Positions 1 through 7,958 of a DNA stretch of 64,000 nt are shown here, piece by piece. This DNA is from Oscillospiraceae bacterium (GTDB lineage Bacteria; Bacillota; Clostridia; Oscillospirales; Ruminococcaceae): the NCBI GenBank assembly GCA_017513135.1, contig JAFWDH010000009.1, positions 1-64,000 on the forward strand. Reading direction: 5' to 3'. Below the pieces are notes generated by a model. That model was not told where the DNA came from, did not search any database, and saw only the letters and a program-made list of their open reading frames with translations. The position numbers and the translations under genes are program-made. The first letter of the stretch is position 1, and each line of letters opens with the position of its first letter.

Positions 1-846
1 CGCAATGTCATCATTGATACCTTTCGCTATTGCCCACAGTCCCGGAGTTTTGCTGCTGCCGTGCTGCTGCGCTTTCTTTATCCTGCCTATGGCTTTTCCC
101 AGACAGTCTTCTTCTTCCGGAAGATGCAGAAAACGTCTTCCCGCGACAGTGCCGTCTGATAAAAGGCACGAGCAGGTGCATGCACTGTTTATTCCCAGAT
201 CCACTGCAAGCACGGTCTGTTCCAGTATGGGCTTGGCTACAAGTTCTATTGTTTTCTCGTAAACAAAGTCAAGGAACCATTCCTTCCCGCGCTTTTGCAA
301 AGTCGGTGAGCTCTGTTTCATGCCTGAGCAGTGCCTCTTTACATAATCGACATCAGACTTTCGGAACTTTACAGTTATCCAGTCCCATGTGTTCCTGACA
401 AACACTTTGATCCTTGCTGTATAACCGTCTTCTTCTCTGTACATGTTCTCACGGTAAAGACATGGATATACATGTCCGGCAACAGGGACACCGGGTCTGC
501 GTCCATGCTTATCCTTTTCCCAGTTCATAAGATTGCTCTTGTAAGACGAGACCTTTCCGATCGCTTCCATGCATGCTGAGCGTCTGAGATAGCTTGGGAA
601 CTTATAGAAACGTTTATCAGCGAAATCAAAGCAGTAAGGGACCTCAGGACGTTTCGCAGTCGGATGCGTCATTGCCTCCAGGGCATTCATTCTTCTCTGC
701 GGAGATGTCTGGAATGAAATATGTTCCCATTCATCCATACAAACAGATATAAAAAAGGACACAGCGGCGCGATACGCATCGACAGTATCTCTGAAGATGT
801 GATTGTAATGCTTGATCTTCTGGCTGTACATCGCACATGTTTTCAT
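1..846 (-). CDS. tnpB: TnpB, IS200/IS605-family RNA-guided nuclease (3' end beyond window)
   Basis: The minus strand is open from an ATG at 846 to the window edge (282 codons, no stop), so the C-terminus is missing. The N-terminus (MKTCAMYSQKIKHYN...) is followed by typical TnpB residues, and the segment around residue 216 (LAVDLGINSA) is the RuvC-I motif with its catalytic Asp. TnpB proteins are RNA-guided DNA nucleases, ancestors of Cas12. The RuvC-II and RuvC-III motifs, the zinc finger, the right end and any omega-RNA would lie to the left, outside the window. It starts 37 bases after the tnpA stop, with AAAGG about ten bases before the ATG. An in-frame TAA lies just upstream, so this start is well constrained. 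Confidence 0.9.
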   Translation of the reverse strand, partial: MKTCAMYSQKIKHYNHIFRDTVDAYRAAVSFFISVCMDEWEHISFQTSPQRRMNALEAMTHPTAKRPEVPYCFDFADKRFYKFPSYLRRSACMEAIGKVSSYKSNLMNWEKDKHGRRPGVPVAGHVYPCLYRENMYREEDGYTARIKVFVRNTWDWITVKFRKSDVDYVKRHCSGMKQSSPTLQKRGKEWFLDFVYEKTIELVAKPILEQTVLAVDLGINSACTCSCLLSDGTVAGRRFLHLPEEEDCLGKAIGRIKKAQQHGSSKTPGLWAIAKGINDDIA

Positions 847-883
847 GCTGCTGACCCTTTAAAATCCTTCAATCTTTTACGTG

Positions 884-1411
884 TTATGTATCCTCCGGCT
901 GGCTTCTCTCCGATTCCGTATACTCTCTGTGGTATGCCTGCAGTCTCTCGAGGTCTCTGGGATGCCTTCCTTTCCCTCCCCATTCCTTTTCCTTCTGGCT
1001 CTCGATATACTGCTCCACCATCTCACGGCTTCTGTCGCTTACGGTCACGACACAATATGACGGATTCCACAGATGCCCTCTCCAAAGCTTCTCCTTAAGC
1101 TCCGGATGCTGCATGAACAGTTTCCTGGCTATACCCCCTTTCATGATCCTGATCATATCAGGGATACAGAACTGGGGGCTGGCATCAACGAGCAGATGGA
1201 TATGATCAGGCATCACTTCTATGGCTGTGATCTCAAACTTATACTCTTCTGCAAGAGAGTAAAGCAGTTCCTTGCAGTCTGAATCAACTCCGTCAATAAG
1301 CACAGGCCTTCTGTACTTAGTACACCAGACGATATGGTATTGAAGAGAATAGACATATCCTCTACCATATGTTAATGCATAATTATTTCGATTATTATCA
1401 TATATTTCCAT
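884..1411 (-). CDS. tnpA: TnpA, IS200/IS605-family Y1 HUH transposase
   Basis: This 175-aa protein is a single-strand DNA transposase of the Y1 type. It has the YHIVWCTKYRRPVL block near residues 25-38 and the HUH motif HIH at residues 70-72 within MPDHIHLLV. The catalytic tyrosine is in MVEQYIESQ, about residue 135. It is a little longer than most TnpA proteins because of a charged C-terminal tail of about 35 residues. The order tnpA then tnpB in one direction is the IS605 layout. The frame is intact, so the element may still be mobile, but both ends would have to be confirmed. Confidence 0.93.
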   Translation of the reverse strand: MEIYDNNRNNYALTYGRGYVYSLQYHIVWCTKYRRPVLIDGVDSDCKELLYSLAEEYKFEITAIEVMPDHIHLLVDASPQFCIPDMIRIMKGGIARKLFMQHPELKEKLWRGHLWNPSYCVVTVSDRSREMVEQYIESQKEKEWGGKGRHPRDLERLQAYHREYTESERSQPEDT

Positions 1412-1496
1412 ATATCTATATTATCATATGTTATTTACTTTGTCACTATATTAAATCGATCATTAAAGGGACAGGTCTGAAGTTGAGCATAATAAG
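1412..1496. mobile_element. Probable left-end region of the IS200/IS605 element
   Basis: This AT-rich stretch upstream of tnpA holds an imperfect hairpin at about 1441-1473 (TGTC...GACA outer arms, TTAA...TTAA inside). IS200/IS605 elements carry subterminal hairpins instead of inverted repeats, so the left end should be here. I cannot fix the cleavage site without another copy or an empty site. Confidence 0.35.
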
Positions 1497-1540
1497 AAAC
1501 CGGCTAACTCAAGACTGAAGTCCCGAGAATGCGCCGGTTT
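1497..1540 (-). terminator. Nested hairpin after the DUF3810 gene
   Basis: Arms AAACCGGC (1497-1504) and GCCGGTTT (1533-1540) enclose smaller paired arms CTC/GAG and GACT/AGTC. It starts one base after the stop of the 1542-2681 gene, which suits a terminator, but the following T-run is weak. It could instead be part of the IS boundary. Confidence 0.45.
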
Positions 1541-1541
1541 G

Positions 1542-2681
1542 TTATTCAGTCTGCGTAGAAAGCACGGCATCTTCTATATAGTAATTTACAAGCAGGTCTA
1601 CGCATGCGCCGTAGCTTCTGAGTCCGAGCTCCTGGCTGTAGCTCTGGAGAAATCCCTCATAGATACCATTGGATACTGTCTGCACAGGCGTCTCGAACTG
1701 CTGCCAGTATGCCCTGTTATTTGAGATATCTGCCTTTACGCCTTCATCAAGTCCCTGCCGTATCTCATTCCATGAATCAGGGTCTGCCTTATAAAGGGCG
1801 TTGCTGAGGTATATATAAGCCGTATAGCATGCCGAATAACAGTAGTCGGGGTCACCGTACAACAGGCTCGCAAGGACTGCGCAGAAGTTTGCCTCCTGTT
1901 CCTTCGCAACGCCGCGCTGATGAGCGAGTTCGTGAGCCACGGTGGCAGCAAGCGTGCACGGCGGATAATGAGTGTTCACGTTAGCTTCCCCTGTGAACGG
2001 GAAGAAGAATCCCGTATAGTCTGTATAGCTCATGAGTATCGAAAAGCGTATGCCCTTGGCGTGCACTTCCGGTCCTTCCAGACATGGAAACAGTTTCTCT
2101 GCGTTGACATAGACTTCATCCGAACGTGACAGTATCACGTCCCTGTCCTGACAGTAAACGCCGTTATCGTCGCGGGGAACTCTTTTGCCGTATTCTCCGG
2201 TCATATCGGCAAAGTACGCAGTCACAAGCCTCAGGTCTTCTACAGAGATCTCTTTATCAGGCAGGCCGCTTCTTTCAAGAAAATCATCGGCGTAATAGTA
2301 GACTCCCCACATCACACAGAAAAGAGCATACAGACACAGTCCCGTGCAGACGGCGGTGATAAGCATGCGGTACAGCCGTTTCAGTTTCTCCGGACGGGTG
2401 ATAAGGCAGATGACCGAGCTTACTGTGTATACGATCACAGCCGCCGCAAACAGTCCTATGAGCAGTTCCGCGAATGAGAACCGGAACCTGTCAAAAAAAG
2501 ATGCCATTGCTCTGTGTGCAGGCAGTACGAATCTCTCACACAGAAGCGCGTTGAAGCTCCTGCTGCTTCTTGTGATCAGATGAGCGCAGATCACCGCAGC
2601 GCTGAGCAGTATGAGGCAGTGTCTCACCGGAGCCAGTGCGAACAGTCCTTTCTCTCTTCTTTTGGCTGTTTCAGTCCTCAT
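1542..2681 (-). CDS. DUF3810-family membrane zinc metalloprotease
   Basis: About 379 aa. Membrane segments lie near the N-terminus (the LILLSAAVICAHL region, then FAELLIGLFAAAVIVYTV and LITAVCTGLCLYALF). A long extracytoplasmic part follows with the gluzincin-type motif HELAHQRG and a downstream KEQEANF that may supply the third zinc ligand. This pattern fits DUF3810 proteins, a family of predicted membrane peptidases of unknown substrate. I use the ATG at 2681 (MRTETAKR), which has GAGG eight bases upstream, instead of the TTG 39 bases earlier that has no ribosome site. It is followed directly by a hairpin and then the IS element. Confidence 0.8.
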   Translation of the reverse strand: MRTETAKRREKGLFALAPVRHCLILLSAAVICAHLITRSSRSFNALLCERFVLPAHRAMASFFDRFRFSFAELLIGLFAAAVIVYTVSSVICLITRPEKLKRLYRMLITAVCTGLCLYALFCVMWGVYYYADDFLERSGLPDKEISVEDLRLVTAYFADMTGEYGKRVPRDDNGVYCQDRDVILSRSDEVYVNAEKLFPCLEGPEVHAKGIRFSILMSYTDYTGFFFPFTGEANVNTHYPPCTLAATVAHELAHQRGVAKEQEANFCAVLASLLYGDPDYCYSACYTAYIYLSNALYKADPDSWNEIRQGLDEGVKADISNNRAYWQQFETPVQTVSNGIYEGFLQSYSQELGLRSYGACVDLLVNYYIEDAVLSTQTE

Positions 2682-2751
2682 GGTTTCTTCCTCTGATATG
2701 TCTGATATGTTTGATGGCAATATTATTCTACAACACAGATATCACTGCATA

Positions 2752-2781
2752 AAACACGGCATCTCTGTTGAGAGATGCCGT
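2752..2781 (-). terminator. Intrinsic terminator of the beta-helix lipoprotein gene
   Basis: Arms ACGGCATCTC and GAGATGCCGT (2756-2765 and 2772-2781), followed on the minus strand by GTTTTAT. Confidence 0.7.
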
Positions 2782-2814
2782 TCCTGTTAGCTATCGATCC
2801 GTGCGTTTTTTTCT

Positions 2815-4194
2815 TCAGCCGGGTCTCTTTCCGCCGGGAGGAGGGCTGCCGGACCCTCCGTGACCGCTGCCCGACGAGGCTTTCACCTGTATGCGCTCTC
2901 CCTGTGACGCGCTGCCGTCATAGAGCTCACCGTTTATATACAGTCTGTGACCGTTTAGGTCCACAGCACCCTCATCACATGTCAGCGATGTGATATAGGC
3001 ATCCGCAGTCAGTGTCCATTTTGATTTTCCGTCTATCTCCACATATACCTCGCCCTCTTCTCCGTCCGGATTGATCGTCCCTGTGAAGACGGATCCGTTC
3101 ATCAGGATAAGATTGAGGTTTGAGATATCGTCCACAAGCATATCGCCTTCTATCGCCTGCCTGTCTGCTGTGAGAGTTACCTGTCCTCCGTTTGAGCCTT
3201 CTCTGCCCCATCCCGCAGCGGCAGCCCGCAGGAACGCTCCGTCAACATCCTCATTGATGATGGCCGCCCCGCTGAGGAATATCTCCGTGGCTGTATTGTT
3301 CACGAAGAATATGTCTCCGTTTTTGTTGGTCAGCGATCCTCCTGTCATCGAGAAAGACGACATGCCTTCAGCGGCATCTCCCGACATCGACTGGTAGATC
3401 ATTACCGCCTGGAACCAGCTGGATTTGCTGCTGTTTTTTGAGTTGTTGTCAGCAACCAGTTCCGCATCATTGAGGGTGACGGAATTCTTTCCCTCAATGA
3501 CGATGCCCTGCGCTGAGGTCGATTCAAGATATGCGTCACTGACTGTTATGTCCGCAGTGGAGTAAATTGCAGGCGATCCCTTGCCGTCAGTGACATATGA
3601 TCCCCCGCTTACCGTAACGGTGCCTCCTCCTCTGTCCGATCTGATCGCAGCCGAGGAATTTCCGGTAGTGTGTATGTTGAGGCCGACAGCGTTCATGGTG
3701 CCTCCGCCTGTGGTCATGATCCCTCCGGAGCAGTTGCCGGAGGTCTCTATGACCGAATCCCTTATCGTCACAGAAGTCCCTTCGCCGTAGCAGAAGACCG
3801 CATTTGCATGCGTTCCGTCCGTTGTGATAACCATCTCGGAAAGATCGAGCGAACCTCCCCCGGTTGCGAATACCGCTGAATTCTCGCCGTAGAAATCCGC
3901 TTCATCGCCGCTGGAATCGCCGGTCTTGCTGACTGCCGTATTCGTGTATGACAGCGATTCGCCGTCCGCTTCCACTGCGTGTTCTCCGTCTGCGGAGTTC
4001 TCTATCGTCTGTGATATCTCTATTTCTTCTTTTTCTATCACGTGAACTTCTATCTCATTTGTTTCCTCCGGGACCTCTGGGGCATCCGTGTAAGTGTCCT
4101 CCGCGTCTGCTTCATTTGGTTTTACAGAACCGCATGAGACGATCGAGATGCTGAGTACCACGCAAAGCAGCACGCATATAAGTTTTCTGATCAT
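2815..4194 (-). CDS. Secreted lipoprotein with parallel beta-helix-like repeats
   Basis: About 459 aa. The protein opens with a lipoprotein signal peptide (MIRKLICVLLCVVLSISIVSC) whose lipobox is SIVSC, so it should be anchored on the outer membrane leaflet. After an acidic linker come many short repeats of the form 'GG(G/S)x V x (hydrophobic) x G/T', rich in Gly, Thr, Ser and Asn, as in right-handed beta-helices of surface adhesins and polysaccharide-binding proteins. The C-terminus is a Gly/Ser/Pro-rich tail (SSGSGHGGSGSPPPGG). The ATG at 4194 is chosen because GGAAAGGAGG lies six bases upstream and the signal peptide begins there. No catalytic motif was recognised, so a role in binding or surface structure is only inferred. 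Confidence 0.7.
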   Translation of the reverse strand: MIRKLICVLLCVVLSISIVSCGSVKPNEADAEDTYTDAPEVPEETNEIEVHVIEKEEIEISQTIENSADGEHAVEADGESLSYTNTAVSKTGDSSGDEADFYGENSAVFATGGGSLDLSEMVITTDGTHANAVFCYGEGTSVTIRDSVIETSGNCSGGIMTTGGGTMNAVGLNIHTTGNSSAAIRSDRGGGTVTVSGGSYVTDGKGSPAIYSTADITVSDAYLESTSAQGIVIEGKNSVTLNDAELVADNNSKNSSKSSWFQAVMIYQSMSGDAAEGMSSFSMTGGSLTNKNGDIFFVNNTATEIFLSGAAIINEDVDGAFLRAAAAGWGREGSNGGQVTLTADRQAIEGDMLVDDISNLNLILMNGSVFTGTINPDGEEGEVYVEIDGKSKWTLTADAYITSLTCDEGAVDLNGHRLYINGELYDGSASQGERIQVKASSGSGHGGSGSPPPGGKRPG

Positions 4195-4287
4195 GGAAGT
4201 CCTCCTTTCCGTCAACTAAATGATAGTTATTCCATGTGACGTCTCGGTGAACGCTGAGGCAATACTGTCTGAAATCTTGAATCGCTG

Positions 4288-4317
4288 CAAAAACAGCGGC
4301 GGGAATCCCGCCGCTGT
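4288..4317 (-). terminator. Intrinsic terminator of the MATE gene
   Basis: Arms ACAGCGGCGGG (4293-4303) and CCCGCCGCTGT (4307-4317) with a three-base loop, followed on the minus strand by TTTTTG. Confidence 0.85.
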
Positions 4318-4339
4318 CATCGTTCCGTGATACGCCGTT

Positions 4340-5707
4340 TTACACGGCAGAATCTGCTTTTTCCGTTTTTTCAGGTGTCTGCCAGACCTTTTTCTCCCAC
4401 TGCAGTGCATTCATAAGTCCCCGGAACCATTCCTCAGATGACTGTCCGATCCAAAGGCCGACTATCCCGAGTCCGAGAGGTACCGTGCACAGGTATCCCA
4501 ATCCGACATTAATCAGCCAGATGGAGAAGAAGTTGATTATCATCGGGCGGAAAACATATCCCGCGCTCTTCAGTCCGAACGAGTACGAGTGGTTCAGGCT
4601 TCTTGCAGCTCCTGTGATTATGTCGATCGTCAGCAGAAGCTTGGCGATCTGCAGGACCTCCTGCGATGACGTGAACAGCCCCACCAGACTGTTTGCGAAG
4701 ATGCGGCACAGCAGACATCCCGGGACGTCGAACAGCAGCGCGATGAAGTACGCCTTGCGTATGAGCCTGTGCGCTTCGTCCTGCTTTCCGGCACCTATCA
4801 GGTGCCCGCTGAGGATCTGTGCAGCCCTTCCTATTGAGACGCCGAACTGGTTGGGATATTCGCTTATCGTCTGCACGTATACCTTGGCTGAAAGCACTTC
4901 GATCGGGAGTCCCGTGATGAACCTGGTAGTCAGCATCTGTGCTATGATGAAGCACACTCTCTCCATGGTGCTCATTACCCCGACACTGAGGACTCTTCTC
5001 GTCATCTTACCGTCCAGGACGAACAGGTCGGATATCTTCTGTCCCCATTTCTGACAGGAAAAGATGATCAGCAGGAGCGCCGTGCTGAGGACCTCCGACA
5101 GCAGTCTCATTATCGCTATCCCTCGGACCCCGGTGATGCCGAGCTTCCCGTTCAGCACCATGGAAGAACCGGTGAAGTTGATCACGTTCGAGATGACCAC
5201 TATGACTGTGGGCACGACCGCGCTTCCGTGACACCTGAAATGAGTGGAGAGCATCGTGCCGACGAACTGGAAGAGGCAGGATGCCCCGACGATCCTCAGA
5301 TATGTCTCGCCGTCTGCGCGCAGCTCATCGGCAAGTCCCATGAATGATACAAGTCCTCCGGAAAAGATGACTGTCACCGCGCTGCAGATCACACCGAGCA
5401 GAGCGGCTACGGTGAGACTGTTCATCATTATCCTGCTGCTCTCCCGCTCTTTCCCTGCGCCGAGCACCTGGTTCTCAATGATCCCGACTCCTGCCGAAAG
5501 CATGACAGAGACCAGAAGGACCACGTTCAGTACCTGGTTGGTCACTCCGACAGCCGCGGAAGCGCTGTCTGAGACTCTGCTGAGAGTGAATGTGTTGACG
5601 GTCCCCATCAGTGTCCTGAGAACGTCCTCCACCATGATCGGGACCGATATCTTCAGTATGTCTTTTGTTCTGTATCCTGTTTCCATCCGGATCTGCGGGG
5701 CTCTCAC
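4340..5707 (-). CDS. MATE-family multidrug/Na+ exporter
   Basis: About 455 aa with twelve predicted hydrophobic segments and the MATE pattern near the N-terminus (DILKISVPIMVEDVLRTLMG, then SAAVGVTNQV), repeated in diverged form in the second half. MATE proteins export cationic drugs or metabolites using Na+ or H+ gradients. The listed start is GTG at 5707; an ATG seven codons later (METGYRTKDILK) is an equally plausible start, and neither has a strong ribosome site. It stands alone between two terminated genes. A near-consensus -10 (TATAAT) lies on the minus strand at about 5760-5770. Substrate cannot be told from sequence. Confidence 0.88.
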   Translation of the reverse strand: MRAPQIRMETGYRTKDILKISVPIMVEDVLRTLMGTVNTFTLSRVSDSASAAVGVTNQVLNVVLLVSVMLSAGVGIIENQVLGAGKERESSRIMMNSLTVAALLGVICSAVTVIFSGGLVSFMGLADELRADGETYLRIVGASCLFQFVGTMLSTHFRCHGSAVVPTVIVVISNVINFTGSSMVLNGKLGITGVRGIAIMRLLSEVLSTALLLIIFSCQKWGQKISDLFVLDGKMTRRVLSVGVMSTMERVCFIIAQMLTTRFITGLPIEVLSAKVYVQTISEYPNQFGVSIGRAAQILSGHLIGAGKQDEAHRLIRKAYFIALLFDVPGCLLCRIFANSLVGLFTSSQEVLQIAKLLLTIDIITGAARSLNHSYSFGLKSAGYVFRPMIINFFSIWLINVGLGYLCTVPLGLGIVGLWIGQSSEEWFRGLMNALQWEKKVWQTPEKTEKADSAV

Positions 5708-5906
5708 CCGCGCATTGAATTCCCTGAACTGCCTTGTTCGCGTTTTGGTGTGTTATGACAATTATACACTACCTCATCCTGTATTTTTCTGATGTTGCAA
5801 CTGTATTAAATTCTCCCCCGCTCCTGTGTTCAATCTGTCTGTTTCGTCAATAGATTTTCAGGCTCTCCGAAACATATAATTAAATCAGTTTCAGGAGGGC
5901 TTCCGA

Positions 5907-6023
5907 ATGCCTGTATTTGACAAGCACAAGATAATCCGCATTCCCTATAACTGCGTCGCGATCATCAGCGCGGTCGCGGCCCTTCTTAAAGATAATTCTA
6001 TAGTTTTAACTTCCCGGATATGA
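5907..6023 (+). CDS. 38-aa small ORF / possible leader peptide
   Basis: An ATG preceded by AGGAGGG at ideal spacing opens a 38-codon frame (MPVFDKHKIIRIPYN... to ...VLTSRI) ending in TGA at 6021-6023. Its last codons overlap the left arm of the terminator hairpin that follows, and the purine operon starts about 100 bases later. That layout resembles a translated leader controlling termination. It is rich in Ile (seven of 38) but has no run of one residue that would name a signal. It could also be a degraded gene start. No homologue recognised. Confidence 0.35.
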   Translation: MPVFDKHKIIRIPYNCVAIISAVAALLKDNSIVLTSRI

Positions 6024-6062
6024 CAGCGAGGAATACGCGTGATCATCCGGGTCTTTTTTTCC
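6013..6062 (+). terminator. Terminator/attenuator hairpin in purine-operon leader
   Basis: Arms CCCGGAT (6013-6019) and ATCCGGG (6045-6051), followed by TCTTTTTTTT. It lies between the small ORF and the IMP cyclohydrolase gene, so it either ends the small transcript or attenuates the operon. Confidence 0.7.
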
Positions 6063-6119
6063 GCATCCGGCGGACCGGACCTTGTATGAGATAAACCAAC
6101 ATATAAAAGGAGAACTGAA

Positions 6120-6752
6120 ATGACCGATTTTCTGGAGTTTCTGAGGAACAACAGCTACCCCGGCAGAGGCATAGCCGTAGGAAAAGGCCGTGTCTATTAC
6201 TTCATCATGGGGCGCAGCGAGAACAGCCGCAACCGCATCTTCTCGCTCACTGATGACGGGATCCGCACCGAGGCCTTCGATCCCTCAAAGGTGACAGACC
6301 CGAGCCTCATCATCTACCATCCCGTCAGACAGATGGGAGACAGCCTTGTCGTCACCAACGGGAACCAGACCGACACTGTCGTGGAGATGGGAGACTTCCG
6401 CAAAGCCCTCGCCACCCGCGAGTATGAGCCTGATGATCCCAACTGGACTCCCAGGATCTCCGCGATCCTCAACAAGGACGGCAGTTTCTCCCTTTCCGTT
6501 CTTAAGAAAGTGAGCGGGCGCTGTCTGCGCTGCTTCTATGACTATGAAGGCTGCGACGAAGGAAAAGGCTATTTCATCAGCACCTACAAGGGAGACGGCA
6601 GTCCTCTCCCCAGCTTTGAAGGCGAACCGATCGAGATAGACATGCCGGAGCCGGAAGAGGTATGGAAAGCTCTCAACTATGACAACAAGGTTTCCCTCTA
6701 CACATATGTGAACGGAGAAGTCCGTCTCTTCAATAAACATCTGGAGGATTAA
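6120..6752 (+). CDS. IMP cyclohydrolase, PurO type
   Basis: This 210-aa protein matches the archaeal-type IMP cyclohydrolase family (PurO): it has NSYPGRGIAVGKG near the N-terminus, GRSENSRNR, and the conserved VVTNGNQTDT segment near residue 80, plus a late FISTY. It would close FAICAR to IMP, the last step of purine synthesis. In most bacteria this domain is the N-terminal part of PurH; here it is a separate, unrelated fold next to a stand-alone AICAR transformylase. The ATG has AAAGGAGAACTG upstream. Its TAA is one base before the next ATG, so the two are surely co-translated. Confidence 0.85.
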   Translation: MTDFLEFLRNNSYPGRGIAVGKGRVYYFIMGRSENSRNRIFSLTDDGIRTEAFDPSKVTDPSLIIYHPVRQMGDSLVVTNGNQTDTVVEMGDFRKALATREYEPDDPNWTPRISAILNKDGSFSLSVLKKVSGRCLRCFYDYEGCDEGKGYFISTYKGDGSPLPSFEGEPIEIDMPEPEEVWKALNYDNKVSLYTYVNGEVRLFNKHLED

Positions 6753-6753
6753 A

Positions 6754-7932
6754 ATGAACGAACTCGAACTCAAGTATGGCTGCAACCCCAATCAGAAGCC
6801 TGCCAGGATCTTCATGAAGGACGGATCCGATCTGCCCGTCAAGGTGCTCAGCGGAAAGCCCGGATACATCAACTTCCTGGACGCTCTCAACTCCTGGCAG
6901 CTCGTCAGGGAGCTCAAGGAGGCAACAGGACTTCCGTCCGCCGCTTCCTTCAAGCACGTCTCACCTGCCGGCGCCGCTGTTGGCCTTCCCCTCAGCGACG
7001 TGGAGAAGCACATCTATTTCGTATCGAAGAAGGCTGAGCTCTCCCCCATCGCCTGCGCATACATCCGCGCCAGAGGCTCCGACCGCCTGTGCTCATACGG
7101 CGACTGGGCCGCTCTGAGCGACACCTGCGACGCGGCTACAGCTTCCTACATCAAAAATGAAGTTTCCGACGGCATCATCGCTCCCGGCTACACTGACGAG
7201 GCGCTCGCGATCCTTCGCGAGAAAAAGAACGGTGGATATAACGTAGTCCAGATAGATCCCGACTACTTCTGCCCCGAGAAGGAGAACAAGGACGTTTTCG
7301 GGATCACTTTCGAGCAGGGACACAACAACTGCAAGATCGATGACAGCTTCCTTTCCAATGTCGTGACAAAGAACAAAGAGATCACCGAGCAGGCCATGAT
7401 CGACCTCAAGGTTGCTCTCATAACCCTCAAATACACACAGTCCAACTCCGTATGCTTCGTCAAGAACGGTCAGGCGATCGGTGTCGGCGCGGGACAGCAG
7501 AGCAGGATCCACTGCACGCGTCTCGCCGGCAGCAAGGCCGACAACTGGTTCATGAGACAGCATCCGAAGGTGCTCGGACTCAAGTTCGTTGACAAGATCC
7601 GCCGTCCTGACCGCGATAACGCCATAGACGTCTACACCTCCGACGAGTATGAGGATGTCCTCCGTGAAGGCGAATGGCAGAAGTGGTTCAAGGAGAAGCC
7701 CGAAGTCCTCACGGCAGAGGAGAAGAAAGCCTGGATCGCAACCCAGACCGGTCTGACCTGCGGTTCCGACGCATTCTTCCCCTTCGGCGACAACATCGAG
7801 CGCGCAAGGAAATCCGGCGTTCAGTATGTCGCGGTTCCCGGCGGCTCCATCCGTGACGACAATGTCATCGAGACAGCTGACAGATACAACATGGTGATAT
7901 CCTTCATACCCTTCAGGCTCTTCCATCATTGA
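6754..7932 (+). CDS. purH: AICAR transformylase lacking the cyclohydrolase domain
   Basis: This 392-aa protein corresponds to the C-terminal half of bifunctional PurH: it carries ELKYGCNPNQKPA at the start and FKHVSPAGAAVG near residue 67, the counterpart of the catalytic Lys-His of AICAR transformylase. The end has AVPGGSIRDD and ...ISFIPFRLFHH, as in PurH. It transfers a formyl group from 10-formyl-THF to AICAR, giving FAICAR for the neighbouring cyclohydrolase. There is no MGS-like N-terminal domain, which the PurO-type neighbour replaces. Its ribosome site (CTGGAGG) lies inside the end of the upstream gene. The formyl donor can come from Fhs at 12952-14628. Confidence 0.9.
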   Translation: MNELELKYGCNPNQKPARIFMKDGSDLPVKVLSGKPGYINFLDALNSWQLVRELKEATGLPSAASFKHVSPAGAAVGLPLSDVEKHIYFVSKKAELSPIACAYIRARGSDRLCSYGDWAALSDTCDAATASYIKNEVSDGIIAPGYTDEALAILREKKNGGYNVVQIDPDYFCPEKENKDVFGITFEQGHNNCKIDDSFLSNVVTKNKEITEQAMIDLKVALITLKYTQSNSVCFVKNGQAIGVGAGQQSRIHCTRLAGSKADNWFMRQHPKVLGLKFVDKIRRPDRDNAIDVYTSDEYEDVLREGEWQKWFKEKPEVLTAEEKKAWIATQTGLTCGSDAFFPFGDNIERARKSGVQYVAVPGGSIRDDNVIETADRYNMVISFIPFRLFHH

Positions 7933-7958
7933 TCAAAAAACGAAAAAGAGGTCTGTAA

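Larger units (their letters stand above)
5708..6119 (+). promoter_or_regulatory. Divergent promoter/leader region of the purine operon
   Basis: This 412-base gap separates MATE (minus) from the purine operon (plus). It holds a plus-strand TATAAT at about 5875, the 38-codon ORF at 5907-6023, a strong terminator hairpin at 6013-6062 and the AAAGGAGAACTG ribosome site of the next gene. I looked for purine, PRPP/ykkC and tetrahydrofolate riboswitch cores and did not find them. Confidence 0.5.

Noticed and set aside
1497-1540. Definite IS left end
   Set aside because: The hairpin abuts the DUF3810 stop codon and fits a terminator equally well; no second copy is available to decide.
5708-6119. Purine, PRPP or tetrahydrofolate riboswitch upstream of the purine operon
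   Set aside because: I looked for the conserved cores of these aptamers and did not find them; only a terminator and a small ORF are seen.
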